NCBI GenBank assembly: GCA_947470805.1
Contig: CANIVU010000018.1
Location: 25,933-89,932 of the forward strand
Direction: 5' to 3'
Length of the DNA: 64,000 bases
Origin: Acidobacteriota bacterium
GTDB taxonomy: Bacteria; Acidobacteriota; Terriglobia; Bryobacterales; Bryobacteraceae
Shown here: positions 25,987 through 35,629 of the stretch, one piece after another
Numbering within the stretch: the first letter of the stretch is position 1
How the letters are laid out: the number at the start of each line of letters is the position of its first letter
Notes under the pieces: generated by a model
Told to the model about the DNA's origin: nothing
The model's database searches: none
What the model saw: the letters and a program-made list of their open reading frames with translations, nothing else
Made by a program: the position numbers and the translations under genes

Positions 25987-27390
25987 GTGCTGCGTTTTCT
26001 TAAGGGCTTCGGCCCCCTCATCATCCTCTACCTCCTCATCGCCTACGCCCTCCCCAAACCCGCCGCGGTCAAGCAGGAAGCCTGGCAACTCTTCGCCGTC
26101 TTCGCCTCCACCGTCGCCGGCCTCATCCTCCAACCCGTCGCCGGCGGCGCCATGGTCCTCATCGGCGTCGTCTTCTCCGCCCTCGTCGGCGGCCTCACCA
26201 TCCAGTCGGCCCTCTCCGGCTACTCAGACCCCATGGTCTGGCTCGTCCTCATCGCCTTTCTCATCTCCCGCTCCCTCCTCAACACCGGCCTCGCTCGCCG
26301 CATCGCCCTCATATTCGTTCGCTTATTCGGCAAAACCTCCGTCGGCATCACCTACTCCCTCGCCGCCACCGACGCCGTTCTCGCCACCATCATCCCCTCC
26401 AACGGCGCCCGCTCCGGCGGCGTCACATTGCCCATCGTCCGCTCCATCGCCGAACTCTACGGCTCCTCCCCCGGCGTCTCCGCCCACAAGCTCGGAGCCT
26501 ATTTAATGGTGACCGTCTACCAATGCGTCTGCGTTGGCGCCGCCATGTTCTTCACCGGCCAGGCATCGAATCCCATGGCCGCCCAAATCGCCACCCAAAA
26601 CGGCTTCCCCATCACCTGGGCCAGCTGGTTCATCGCTGGCTCGGTCCCGGGAATCGTTTCAATAGCCGCCATCCCGCTCATCGTGATGAAGATCTTCCCG
26701 CCCGTCGTCAAGAAGACCCCCGAAGCCGCCGCCTTCGCTGCCCGCGAGCTCGAAAAAATGGGCCCCATGTCCCGCCAGGAACGCATCCTCGCCGTCGTCT
26801 TCGCCGCCATCTGCACCATGTGGGCCACCGCCTCGCGCCACGGGATCGACATCACCATCACCGCCCTCCTCGGTGCCACCGCTCTCCTCCTCACCGGCGT
26901 CCTCACCTGGGACGACGTCAAAAGCGAAAAGTCCGCCTGGGACATGTTCATCTGGTACGGCGGCCTCGTCCGCCTCGGCAAAGCGCTCAACGACGGCGGC
27001 GTCATGCGCGCCTTCGCCGACTCGATCGGAGTCTGGTTCACCGACACACCCTGGCCCCTCCTCTTCGGCGCAGCGCTGCTCATCTACTTCTACGCCCACT
27101 ACGCCTTTGCTTCCATCACCGCCCATCTCCTGGCCATGTACCCGCCCTTCCTCGCGGTACTCGTCCTGAAAGGAGCCCCCCTCGGCCTCGTCGCCTTCGC
27201 CTTCGCCTGCTTCGTCAACTTCTCCAGCGGCCTCACCAACTACGGCACCACCCCGTCCCCCATGTTCTTCGCCCAGGAATACGTCTCCATGAAAGACTGG
27301 TTCCGCGTCGGCGCCATCGTCTCCGTGTCCAACGTCCTCATCTGGTCCACCGTCGGCTTTGCTTGGTGGAAAGTGCTAGGAATCTGGTAA
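25987..27390 (+). CDS. DASS-family anion:sodium symporter (di-/tricarboxylate type)
   Basis: The 467-aa integral membrane protein has about 11-12 hydrophobic segments and the family motif IIPSNGARSGG (about 137-147). Further matches are GGAMVLIGVVFSALVGGLTI near the N-terminus and NYGTTPSPMFFAQEYV near the C-terminus, as in plant DiT1/2-oxoglutarate-malate and SLC13-like transporters. It would import a dicarboxylate, but the substrate cannot be told. The GTG start follows a -10-like TATGAT by 8 nt. Its last 15 bp overlap the end of the convergent DUF1835 gene. Confidence 0.88.
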   Translation: MLRFLKGFGPLIILYLLIAYALPKPAAVKQEAWQLFAVFASTVAGLILQPVAGGAMVLIGVVFSALVGGLTIQSALSGYSDPMVWLVLIAFLISRSLLNTGLARRIALIFVRLFGKTSVGITYSLAATDAVLATIIPSNGARSGGVTLPIVRSIAELYGSSPGVSAHKLGAYLMVTVYQCVCVGAAMFFTGQASNPMAAQIATQNGFPITWASWFIAGSVPGIVSIAAIPLIVMKIFPPVVKKTPEAAAFAARELEKMGPMSRQERILAVVFAAICTMWATASRHGIDITITALLGATALLLTGVLTWDDVKSEKSAWDMFIWYGGLVRLGKALNDGGVMRAFADSIGVWFTDTPWPLLFGAALLIYFYAHYAFASITAHLLAMYPPFLAVLVLKGAPLGLVAFAFACFVNFSSGLTNYGTTPSPMFFAQEYVSMKDWFRVGAIVSVSNVLIWSTVGFAWWKVLGIW

Positions 27391-28116
27391 CAACCGCCAA
27401 ATCCCCGCCGCGTCCTTAAACACCCGCGGCCCCATCCGCTCCAAATACCAAAAGAACGTCGTATCCCCCAAAAACGGCCGCTCCTCCGTCTTCTGATACT
27501 CCCCAAACAGCTGCCCCGCCGTCTTCCCGCCCCCCCGCAACAACTGCACAATCGTCCGCCGCACCCGGTTATCATCCCCCGGCCCGTGTTCCAACAGCCT
27601 TTCCACCGCCGCCCGCAAATGCGGCAACGCCGTCAAATCCCAACCCAACAACTCCCCCGCCCGCCCCTGCGTAAACATCTCCCAAGCCCGCGCCCCCAAC
27701 TCCAACATCCCCGGCGTCACCCGCGCCTTCCCAGCCGCCAACCCCGCCATCTTCTCCACCGCCAAATCCCGCGGAATATCCACCAGAAAATGCGGACTCG
27801 CCGTCAGCCCCTCCGCCCACACAAAATGCAGCGCCTGCAGCAACTGCAGCTGGTCATACAGGTCGTCCTCAAACCAAAACCACAACGAATCCCGCGCCAC
27901 CAGCCGCCGCATCTGCCGGTCCCGCTCCTCCAACTTCCCGCTTTCGTAGCCCTCCCCCGCCAGCCACGCCGACCGCAACGCCGTCAACTCCTCCAACCCC
28001 AAACCGGCCACCACCGGCCCCTCATGCAGCACATCGTGCCAAATGATCAGACGCGGCTCTCCCGCCCAACGCCGCAGCTTCTCCGCCACCGCGTCGCCGT
28101 TCATAATGTGAACCAT
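27376..28116 (-). CDS. DUF1835 domain protein
   Basis: The 246-aa cytoplasmic protein starts with VHIMNGDAVAEKLRRWAGEP and LIIWHDVLHEGPVVAGL, the DUF1835 signature, with DSLWFWFEDDLYDQLQLLQ further on. The function of the family is unknown. A second ATG four codons in (28104) is also possible: TATGGT lies 7 nt before it. It begins 6 bp after the glycosyltransferase stop on the same strand and is probably cotranscribed. The stop lies inside the convergent transporter gene. Confidence 0.8.
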   Translation of the reverse strand: MVHIMNGDAVAEKLRRWAGEPRLIIWHDVLHEGPVVAGLGLEELTALRSAWLAGEGYESGKLEERDRQMRRLVARDSLWFWFEDDLYDQLQLLQALHFVWAEGLTASPHFLVDIPRDLAVEKMAGLAAGKARVTPGMLELGARAWEMFTQGRAGELLGWDLTALPHLRAAVERLLEHGPGDDNRVRRTIVQLLRGGGKTAGQLFGEYQKTEERPFLGDTTFFWYLERMGPRVFKDAAGIWRLLPDS

Positions 28117-28122
28117 AAAAAA

Positions 28123-29730
28123 CTACTGCGCCGATTCGAGCGCCAGCTTGTGCTGCTTCAGCCATGCCTGCTTGGCCTGGTAATCAAACCAGATCTTGCT
28201 GCCGGCCGCCCAGTAATACCCGCCCACGAACAGCGAAAGGAACGGAATCGCCAGGAAGTTGTAGCTCTCAATCGAATACGCAATCATCGCCAGGAACCAC
28301 GTCCCCGCGGCCATTTCGAAGTACGGCAGCCAGCCCAGCCGGCTCTTGTACTGCTGGTTCCCCAGCGTCACTTTCTTATCGCCCACAGCGTACTTCGGCG
28401 TCCGCGCAAAGGCCGTCTGGTAACCCACCAGCGCTTCCATCACTGCCTTGGCATTGCTCAACGTCAGCGCCACGCCGGCCATCATCAGCACCGGCATGTA
28501 CCAAATCGTGCGCTTCCAGTTATCCGGCCGGATCTGCCGCTGCGCCACCAAATAGAATGCGGTAATCGACCAGAAACTCGCCGCAATGAGCGGCAGGTCC
28601 ACAAACACCATCTGCATCCAGCCCATGTAGAACCGGACAATCATCACCGGCAACATCAGCGCCGACATGATCAACATCAGCGGATAGGAAATGTTCGGCG
28701 TCAGATGGCAAATCGCTTCCAGCTTCACGCGCCACGGCTGCTCGGACTTCAATATCATCGGCAGCAATTTCTTCGCGCACTGCGTCAGGCCCTTCGACCA
28801 GCGCGTCTGCTGCACCTGGAACCCGTGCATGTCGAACGGTAACTCCGACGGGCACTCCACGTCCGGGCAATAAACAAACTTCCAACCCTTCAACTGCGCC
28901 CGGTAGCTCAAATCCGAATCTTCCGTCAGCGTGTCGTGCTGCCAGCCGCCGGCGTCCTCGATCATCTCTTTCCGCAAAATCCCGGCCGTGCCGTTGAAGT
29001 TGAAGAACAACCCGCCGCCAGCCCGAGCCACGTGCTCCAACACAAAATGGCCATCCAGCAAAATCGTCTGCACTTCCGTCAAAGCGTTATAGTGCTGGTT
29101 CAAATACGTCCACCGCGTCTGCACCACCCCAACCTTCGGGTCCGCAAAGTAGTGAATCGTCTTCCGCAAAAAGTCCGTCGGCACCATGAAGTCGGCGTCG
29201 AACACCGCCACAACAATCCCGGTCGCCGTCTTCAACCCTTCCTGCAACGCCCCGGCCTTATATCCATGCCGGTTCTTCCGGTGGTGATACTCAATCGGGT
29301 GACCCATCGCCCGGTATTCCGCCACCAGCCGCTCCGTAAACGGATGCGTCTCGTCCGTCGAATCGTCCAGAATCTGAATCTGCAGCAAATGCTTCGGATA
29401 GTCGATCTTGACGATCTGCTCAATCAGCCGTTCCACCACGTACCGCTCGTTATACAGCGGCAGTTGGATCGTCACCGGCGGCAACTCGGCAAACTCGCTC
29501 GGCGGCGCCGTCAGCAGGTTCTTCCGATTCTTGAAGTACCCGCGGATCATCTCATAGCGATGCATTCCGTAGAACGACAAGACCAGCAAAATAGCAAAGT
29601 AGGGCACCAACAGCGCATAATCGAACGGAGCCAGCTTATGGATCCCAGCAAACGTATCGTCGAAAAACGTCCGTTTGAAGTCGTCAAGCGCGGAAGTGTC
29701 AGCTACGAGAAGGGCAAAAAGTAGGGGCAT
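28123..29730 (-). CDS. Membrane glycosyltransferase family 2 (cellulose synthase-like)
   Basis: The 535-aa protein has an N-terminal membrane helix (about 40-58), then a GT2 domain: VTIQLPLYNERYVVERLIEQ, ILDDSTDET, VAVFDADFMVPTDFL (DxD), TEDSDLSYRAQLKGW and QQTRWSKGL (QxxRW). Four or more C-terminal membrane helices follow. This is the layout of processive beta-glycan synthases (CslA/glucomannan or glucan type); the product is unknown. Its ATG shares bases with the ATG of the divergent GT-C gene (CATG at 28-31 of the 29700s). Confidence 0.88.
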   Translation of the reverse strand: MPLLFALLVADTSALDDFKRTFFDDTFAGIHKLAPFDYALLVPYFAILLVLSFYGMHRYEMIRGYFKNRKNLLTAPPSEFAELPPVTIQLPLYNERYVVERLIEQIVKIDYPKHLLQIQILDDSTDETHPFTERLVAEYRAMGHPIEYHHRKNRHGYKAGALQEGLKTATGIVVAVFDADFMVPTDFLRKTIHYFADPKVGVVQTRWTYLNQHYNALTEVQTILLDGHFVLEHVARAGGGLFFNFNGTAGILRKEMIEDAGGWQHDTLTEDSDLSYRAQLKGWKFVYCPDVECPSELPFDMHGFQVQQTRWSKGLTQCAKKLLPMILKSEQPWRVKLEAICHLTPNISYPLMLIMSALMLPVMIVRFYMGWMQMVFVDLPLIAASFWSITAFYLVAQRQIRPDNWKRTIWYMPVLMMAGVALTLSNAKAVMEALVGYQTAFARTPKYAVGDKKVTLGNQQYKSRLGWLPYFEMAAGTWFLAMIAYSIESYNFLAIPFLSLFVGGYYWAAGSKIWFDYQAKQAWLKQHKLALESAQ

Positions 29731-30994
29731 GAGTGCCAGAGAGAAGGTAGCCTGCGCGTTCGGGTTCGGTCTGCAAGCCGGCCTTTTGCTCCTTGCTTGG
29801 GTCAGAAGCGGTGGAGTTCACGATCCACAGAGGGATATCGCTCTATTTTGCGTGACCTCTGTATTATATCTCGCCGCGCTCATTTCCGTGTGTAGACTCG
29901 ATGGGGGAATTCGCCCTACTTTTCTTCTGGGGTTCGCCCTCCTCTTCCGCCTCACCGCCTTCCAAATTGAACCTCTCTTCTCCGACGATCTCTACCGCTA
30001 CCGCTGGGAAGGCCGTGTCGCCGCCGCCGGGCTCAACCCCTACGATCACCGCCCCGCCGAACCAAATCTCGCCCACCTCCTCGAACCCCGCGTCGATGGC
30101 AAAGACTTCAAACCCGTCTACGGCCCCCTCCTCCAATCCCTCCAACTCGCCCTCGTCCATCTCGGTGGCGCCACCCATCTCTCCGTCATGAAAATCGGCG
30201 GCTGCCTCGCCGATCTCCTCCTCTGCTGGCTCCTCTGGCAATGGCTCCCGCCCGCCGAAAAATGGCGCTGGATCGCCTGGGCCTGGTCCCCCCTCGGCCT
30301 CGTCGAGTTCTGGGGCATGGGCCATCACGACGCCGTCATGGTCGCCCTCTCCCTCGCCGCCCTCTACGCCGCCGAACGCCACAAATGGCCCTGGGCCTAC
30401 ACCCTCCTGGGCCTCGCCGCCGCCACCAAATATTGGCCCATCCTCCTCTGGCCCTACCTCGCCCGCCGCGGCAATTGGCGCTGGGCAGCCCTCACCCCGT
30501 TAGTCTTCCTGGTCTGCTGGCTCCCCTGGCTAACAGACATCACCGAAAACGCCAAATACACCGGCGGCTTCGTCGGCGGCTGGCGCAATAACGACATCCT
30601 CTTCGGCCCCATTCTCGCCCTCGCTGGATCCCTCGACGCCGCCAAACGCGCCAGCCTCACAATCATCGCCCTCTCCTCCCTCGCCGCCGCGCTCTGGGCA
30701 AAATCCCCCCGCCAAGCCTACTGGACCGTCGCCCTGACAATCCTCCTCGTCTCCGCCAACGTCCACCCCTGGTACCTAACCTGGATCCTCCCCCTCGCCG
30801 TCTTCCATTGGCCATGGCCGGTGCTACTATGGGGAGCCCTCGCGCCCGTTCACTACGTCGTGCTCATCCGCTGGCGACAGGAACACATTTGGGAGGGTCT
30901 TACTAACTGGCGTTGGGCCGTCTATCTGCCGGTTTTCGCCTTGGTGATGGTACAAATAGTACGAAGGAGATACGTTGGAAACGCACGTCCGTAA
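29729..30994 (+). CDS. GT-C-fold membrane glycosyltransferase (DUF2029/GT87-like)
   Basis: The 421-aa polytopic protein has about 11 hydrophobic helices. The first large loop has FSDDLYRYRWEGRVAAAGLN, where the DD pair matches the metal/lipid-phosphate-sugar site of GT-C enzymes, and AAATKYWPILLWPYLARRGN further on. Polyprenyl-phosphate-mannose-dependent transferases look like this. The start at 29729 is chosen because the frame upstream runs into the divergent gene; GTAGGGG is a weak RBS. The next small membrane gene starts inside its 3' end. Confidence 0.8.
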   Translation: MSAREKVACAFGFGLQAGLLLLAWVRSGGVHDPQRDIALFCVTSVLYLAALISVCRLDGGIRPTFLLGFALLFRLTAFQIEPLFSDDLYRYRWEGRVAAAGLNPYDHRPAEPNLAHLLEPRVDGKDFKPVYGPLLQSLQLALVHLGGATHLSVMKIGGCLADLLLCWLLWQWLPPAEKWRWIAWAWSPLGLVEFWGMGHHDAVMVALSLAALYAAERHKWPWAYTLLGLAAATKYWPILLWPYLARRGNWRWAALTPLVFLVCWLPWLTDITENAKYTGGFVGGWRNNDILFGPILALAGSLDAAKRASLTIIALSSLAAALWAKSPRQAYWTVALTILLVSANVHPWYLTWILPLAVFHWPWPVLLWGALAPVHYVVLIRWRQEHIWEGLTNWRWAVYLPVFALVMVQIVRRRYVGNARP

Positions 30995-31382
30995 CGTCGG
31001 CTGGATCTTGTTCTATATGGGAATCGGAATGGGCGTAATTGCCATCGCCGCTCTGGTTCTCAATGGCGGATTTTCCGGCATCATGCTCACCAACGACCCC
31101 TTCTACAAGCGCAAAGACATCGCCTCCATCCCCCTCGCCCGCCTCCTCGCCGTCGTCTACATCGTCTACAGCCTCATCATGGCCGGTCCCATAGCCTTCC
31201 TCGGCCGCGCCCTTCTCCAATGGAAACCCTGGGCCAAAACCGGTGGCATGTTCCTCGCCGCCGTCAACATGCTCTTCTTCCCCCTCGGCACCGCCGCCGG
31301 CCTCTACGCCCTCTGGGTCCTGAACGACGAAGCCACCGAATTCCTCTTCGAAAACGCCCCCGCCGGCGGAGCCAAACGCTAA
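30975..31382 (+). CDS. Small four-helix membrane protein, function unknown
   Basis: The 135-aa protein has about four hydrophobic segments (VGWILFYMGIGMGVIAIAAL; LLAVVYIVYSLIMAGPIAFL; MFLAAVNMLFFPLGTAAGLY and a linker). The TTG at 30975 is preceded by AAGGAGA with 4-nt spacing, and it overlaps the last 20 bp of the glycosyltransferase gene, so the two are translationally coupled. The last ~80 residues resemble small membrane proteins of unknown function that follow many acidobacterial genes; no enzyme motif is visible. Confidence 0.75.
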   Translation: METHVRNVGWILFYMGIGMGVIAIAALVLNGGFSGIMLTNDPFYKRKDIASIPLARLLAVVYIVYSLIMAGPIAFLGRALLQWKPWAKTGGMFLAAVNMLFFPLGTAAGLYALWVLNDEATEFLFENAPAGGAKR

Positions 31383-31401
31383 GGCCCGGCGGAGCAAAAA
31401 G

Positions 31402-33564
31402 CTAAGGCTTCGCCTCCGTCTTCTTCCCCTTAAACAGGTCCAACACGCCCTTCACTCCCTCCTGCAAATTCGCCGGAGATCCCAACTTCATCTTCCCCAC
31501 TGCCACCGCATCCGGCGTAAACACCGGCTTGGCGAACGTCCCCTTTACCAGCGAAGGCATCATCAATTCCCCCTTCGGCCCCGCCACCGCCGCGCTCAAA
31601 AACCCGCCAATCTTCGTCCCGCCCACTTCCTCGCTCAGCTGCTTGTTCAACGTTGTCAGCATCCGCAAATTCAACGTCTGATCCACCAAACTGAAGCCCC
31701 CCGTAAACACCGCCGCCGCCCGGTCCAGCTCCACCCGCAAATCCTCCGTCGCCACCACTCCCTTCGCTATCGCAAACCCACCCTTCATCCCCAATACCGA
31801 CGTCCCGCTCACCGCGTTCAACGGCTTCAAAAACTTCGCCAGCGCCCCCATCTCGCCTAATAAATTCACCGGAATCAGCTTCCCCTGCGCCAGTTGAAAC
31901 TGGATCGTCCCGTCCATCGTCCGCGCAAAATCCTCCCCCGGCTTCGGCGCAATCTGCAACTGCGCGTCCGCCGTCACCGGCCCGCTCACAACCTTTCGCA
32001 ACGCCGTCGTCGCCGCCAGCAACTGCTCGGATTCAATCTTGTCCAAATGCGTCTTCAACGCAATCACCGGCGGCTGCGCCTTCAAATTCACCGTCGCCGC
32101 CCCCGTCATCTTCCCCCCATACACCACAGCCGACAAGGGCTCCAGCGTCAACACCTTGTCCCGCAACACCAGCCCCGTCTTCACATTCTCCAAAACCAGG
32201 TCATTCAACAACACCTTCCCCGCCGCCAAATCGCCCGTAATCACCAGCGGCTTCCCCTCCCCGCCGCTCTTCCCCGCCGGCACCCAACCGGCCATCTCCA
32301 CGTTTGACAACTGATCGGCCTGCAACGAAATCGCAATCTGCGGATGCGCGAAGTTGTGGAACTTCACCGCCCCCCGAAAATTCGATTTCCCCAAATGAAA
32401 AACCGCCTCTTCCAACAACGCACTATCCTCGGCAAAATGAATCAGCGCCGAATCTATCTTCAAATTCGGCGTCAACGCCGCCAGCTTCAAATCCGCCCCC
32501 GCCACCGACCCGCTCCCCTCCAACACCGGCTTCGCCACCGGCCCCGTCGCCCGGACGGATAACGATGTCACGCCCGTCCCCGTCACATCGGAAACCTGCG
32601 CCATCGCCAATAAATCCCGTATCGCCGCGTCCTTTGTCGACACCGTCGCGTCAATCGTTTTATAGTCCTTCAACGTAAACGCCGCCTGCACCAGCGTCGG
32701 CCCCACCTGCAACGAAAACGGCTTCGCCGCAATCTGCCCCGGCGTCAAATCCAAGTGCAGCGCCGTCGCCTTCAATGTCTGGCTCAACTGTCCGCCCATT
32801 ACTTCCAAATTCGCAATCTGCACGCCGCCCGTCAGCACCGGCTCCTTGAACGGACCGCGAATCTTCACGTCCGCCGTCACCGTCCCGCTCGGCTTATAAG
32901 CCGTCTTCACCGGCAGCCCCGCCAAGGGCGACGGAGCAATTTTCAACACACCGTCCACCGTGCTCGCCCCCGCATCAATCTTCCCCGTAAACCCCGCCGT
33001 CACCTTCCCCATCTTCGCGTCCAGCTTGGCCACGTCCCACAAATCTCCCGCCCGCGCCGCCGCAAACTCCAACTGCACCGGCAACGTGCCATTCTCCCAA
33101 CTCAGTGTCCCCGCCACCCCCGGCCCGTCCATCCGGATCTCGGCGTCGATATTGGCATACTCCGTCCCGCCCGTAATCAGCCGCCCGTCCACAATGCGTA
33201 AGGACTCCAATTTCGGCGTCTCCCCGCCGGACTTCCCCCCCGCCGTCGCCGTATACGTCACCACCGGCCGCGTCAACACCAGCGACGCCACTTCAATATT
33301 CCCCTGCAAAAGCGGCAAAAACCGAACATGCACGTCCAGCACGTCCACCTTCGCCAGCCCCTGTATCTCCAGCCCCGACGCCCGCACCGACAACGGAATC
33401 ACATGCAACGACAACGCCCCAAACGTCACCGGCCGCCCCAGCGCCGCCTGCAACCGCCCCTCAATCGCCGGCCGGAACTGCTCCGCCGAAACCAGCCACG
33501 GCAAAGCGAAAATCAATGCAGCCAGTCCCCCGGCAAGTCCCAATAACAGGCGCGCGCGCTTCAT
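31402..33564 (-). CDS. AsmA-family protein
   Basis: The 720-aa protein has an N-terminal membrane anchor (MKRARLLLGLAGGLAALIFA) and an AsmA-like repeat beta domain in the periplasm (about 25-620), with AALGRPVTFGALSLHVIPLS near the start and GTIQFQLAQGKLIPVNLLGE towards the end. AsmA/TamB-like proteins are thought to form lipid-transfer bridges between the membranes. TACTAT ends 6 nt before the ATG and there is no Shine-Dalgarno. It is convergent with the small membrane gene. Confidence 0.85.
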   Translation of the reverse strand: MKRARLLLGLAGGLAALIFALPWLVSAEQFRPAIEGRLQAALGRPVTFGALSLHVIPLSVRASGLEIQGLAKVDVLDVHVRFLPLLQGNIEVASLVLTRPVVTYTATAGGKSGGETPKLESLRIVDGRLITGGTEYANIDAEIRMDGPGVAGTLSWENGTLPVQLEFAAARAGDLWDVAKLDAKMGKVTAGFTGKIDAGASTVDGVLKIAPSPLAGLPVKTAYKPSGTVTADVKIRGPFKEPVLTGGVQIANLEVMGGQLSQTLKATALHLDLTPGQIAAKPFSLQVGPTLVQAAFTLKDYKTIDATVSTKDAAIRDLLAMAQVSDVTGTGVTSLSVRATGPVAKPVLEGSGSVAGADLKLAALTPNLKIDSALIHFAEDSALLEEAVFHLGKSNFRGAVKFHNFAHPQIAISLQADQLSNVEMAGWVPAGKSGGEGKPLVITGDLAAGKVLLNDLVLENVKTGLVLRDKVLTLEPLSAVVYGGKMTGAATVNLKAQPPVIALKTHLDKIESEQLLAATTALRKVVSGPVTADAQLQIAPKPGEDFARTMDGTIQFQLAQGKLIPVNLLGEMGALAKFLKPLNAVSGTSVLGMKGGFAIAKGVVATEDLRVELDRAAAVFTGGFSLVDQTLNLRMLTTLNKQLSEEVGGTKIGGFLSAAVAGPKGELMMPSLVKGTFAKPVFTPDAVAVGKMKLGSPANLQEGVKGVLDLFKGKKTEAKP

Positions 33565-33570
33565 CCATTC

Positions 33571-33576
33571 ATAGTA
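33571..33576 (-). promoter_or_regulatory. -10 element TACTAT of a predicted leaderless promoter
   Basis: On the minus strand TACTAT ends 6 nt before the ATG of the AsmA gene at 33564. Confidence 0.5.
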
Positions 33577-33579
33577 AGC

Positions 33580-33999
33580 CTACCGGACGTTTAATACGCG
33601 TAACTGTTGGTAGAACGACAGCTGGTCCAGAAAGTTCCACGCTTCGCAAATCTTCCCGTCCTGAAACGCCAATATCGCCACCGCCGTGAAATCAATCGGA
33701 TTCCCCGTCGGCGGAATCCCCAACTCCCCGCCCTTGTGCGTCCCGTAGGCGTGCGTCCGCAACACAACCTTCGCCCCCTCGGCCACCGTGTCCAGAATCT
33801 CAATCCGCAAGTCCGGAATCGTCTGCGTTAACTGTTCATGAAAAACCCTGAACGAATCCAGCCCCGTCGTCGTCACCCCCGGCCCTTCCAGGTCGTGGGA
33901 GACCGCATCCACATGCGCCAACTCCGCGATCGTCTCCGCCCGCTTCTGGTTCCAGACTTCCTCAAACCACCGTATCGCCAGCTCCCGATTCGTCGCCAT
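33580..33999 (-). CDS. SnoaL-like / NTF2-fold ester cyclase family protein
   Basis: The 139-aa protein has a SnoaL-like domain across most of its length: AIRWFEEVWNQKRAETIAEL, THDLEGPG-like region, GLDSFRVFHEQLTQTIPDLR, VLRTHAYGTHKGG and the C-terminal AFQDGKICEAWNFLDQLSFY. The family contains polyketide cyclases and many uncharacterised small-molecule-binding proteins. The start lies 38 bp inside the 3' end of the symporter gene, which makes it the last gene of a coupled operon. Confidence 0.8.
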   Translation of the reverse strand: MATNRELAIRWFEEVWNQKRAETIAELAHVDAVSHDLEGPGVTTTGLDSFRVFHEQLTQTIPDLRIEILDTVAEGAKVVLRTHAYGTHKGGELGIPPTGNPIDFTAVAILAFQDGKICEAWNFLDQLSFYQQLRVLNVR

Positions 34000-35629
34000 C
34001 TAACTTGCGCCCCTCCAACCGAGATACTAACAAACCCGTACCAATCACCACAATACAACCCGCAACGTTATACCAGAGGAACGACGCCGCCCCCGTGAAA
34101 TGCAGCGCGAAAATCGCCGCCTCCCCCACGATCACCCCGATAAACGCGCCATTCGCGCTCACGCTCGGGAAATACATCGCCAGCGCAAAAACACCCAATA
34201 TCCCCCCATAAAAGAAGGAGCCCAACAAATTCACCGCCTCCACCAGCGACCCCAGATTCTTCGCCAGCTGCGCCGTCACAATCGCGTAGATCCCCCAAAA
34301 AGCCGTCGCCGCCCGCGACACCCACAAGTAATGCCCGTCCTCGGCCAGCGGCCGGAACAGCCGCTTGTAGATATCAATCACCGAAACCGTCGCCAGCGAA
34401 TTCACCTCACCGGAAATCACCGACATTGCCGCACCCAGAATCGCCGCGATCACCAGCCCCACAATCCCCGGCGGTAAGTAGTGAGTTACAAAATGCAGAA
34501 AAATGTAGTTCGTATCATTCCCGCCCGTGATCTTCGCCGCCTCCTTCCGCGTTGCCTCCAACTCCTTATGCGCCGCCTGGAACTCCGCCCGCACCGGCTC
34601 CCCATGCACCAGCTTCGCCGCCGCCTCGTGCCGCTGCGCAAACGCTTTGTCGAACCGCGCCTGCAACGCCGGATACGCCGCATTCTCCTGCAATCTCGCC
34701 ATATCCCCCGGATGGAACAGCAACGGCGGCTGGATAAACGTGAAGAACGCAAACACAATACAACCCGTCAGCAAAATCAAAAACTGCATCGGAATCTTCG
34801 CCACCGCGTTAAACAACAAACTCAACCGGCTCTGCGAAATCGAACTCCCCGTCAAGTACCGCTGCACCTGGCTCTGGTCACACCCAAAGTAAGATAACGC
34901 CAAAAACATCCCGCCAAACAATCCGCTCCAGATGTTATACCGGTCCACCCACGAAAAACTCGTCGTCACCGGGTTCAACTTACCCGCCGCCCCGGCCACC
35001 GTCAACGCCCCGGCCAACCCAATATTCTCCGGCAGTAAGTTGATCGCAATAATCAACGCCGTCCCCAGCCCGGCCATCATGATCAGCATCTGCTGAAAAT
35101 CGCTCCACGTCACCGCCTGCACGCCGCCAAACACCGTATACCCAATCACAATCGCGCCCATCACCAGCGTCGTAATCTGGTCCGGCCAGCCCAGCAAAAC
35201 CGTCAACACAATCGCCGGCGCCGCCAGCGCCAGCCCCACCGCCAGTCCCCGCTGAATCAAAAAGATGATACTAACCAGCGTCCGCGTCTTCGCGTCAAAC
35301 CGCTTCTCCAAATACTCATACGCGGTATACACATTCGCCCGATGAAAGATAGGAACCGCCGTCATCGAAACCACAATCATCGCCAGCGGCAACCCAAAGT
35401 AGAACTGCACAAACCGCATGCCGTCCACATACCCCTGCCCCGTCGTCGAAATGAAGGTAATCGCCGAAGCCTGCGTCGCCATAATCGACAACGCCATCGC
35501 ATACCACGGCATCGATTTCCCGGCCCGCAGATACTTATCGGTGGTGTTCGATCCCCGCGCCCGCCACAGCCCGTAGCTGACAATCGTCACGATCGTCAGC
35601 ACCATCACCACCCAATCCAGAATCCTCAC
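33962..35629 (-). CDS. Sodium:solute symporter (SSS family)
   Basis: The 555-aa membrane protein has the SSS core: YLRAGKSMPWYAMALSIMAT, QASAITFISTTGQGYVDGMR, LQRYLTGSS-like QVQRYLTGSSISQSRLSLLF and GAAMSVISGEVNSLATVSVI. About 13 helices are expected, with a charged insert near 320-370. The substrate is unknown; pairing with a secreted PIG-L deacetylase suggests a released sugar-type product. The GTG start at 35629 overlaps the stop of the 42-aa gene (GTGA). A SnoaL-like gene starts within its 3' end. Confidence 0.88.
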   Translation of the reverse strand: MRILDWVVMVLTIVTIVSYGLWRARGSNTTDKYLRAGKSMPWYAMALSIMATQASAITFISTTGQGYVDGMRFVQFYFGLPLAMIVVSMTAVPIFHRANVYTAYEYLEKRFDAKTRTLVSIIFLIQRGLAVGLALAAPAIVLTVLLGWPDQITTLVMGAIVIGYTVFGGVQAVTWSDFQQMLIMMAGLGTALIIAINLLPENIGLAGALTVAGAAGKLNPVTTSFSWVDRYNIWSGLFGGMFLALSYFGCDQSQVQRYLTGSSISQSRLSLLFNAVAKIPMQFLILLTGCIVFAFFTFIQPPLLFHPGDMARLQENAAYPALQARFDKAFAQRHEAAAKLVHGEPVRAEFQAAHKELEATRKEAAKITGGNDTNYIFLHFVTHYLPPGIVGLVIAAILGAAMSVISGEVNSLATVSVIDIYKRLFRPLAEDGHYLWVSRAATAFWGIYAIVTAQLAKNLGSLVEAVNLLGSFFYGGILGVFALAMYFPSVSANGAFIGVIVGEAAIFALHFTGAASFLWYNVAGCIVVIGTGLLVSRLEGRKLDGDESGAGDTVV

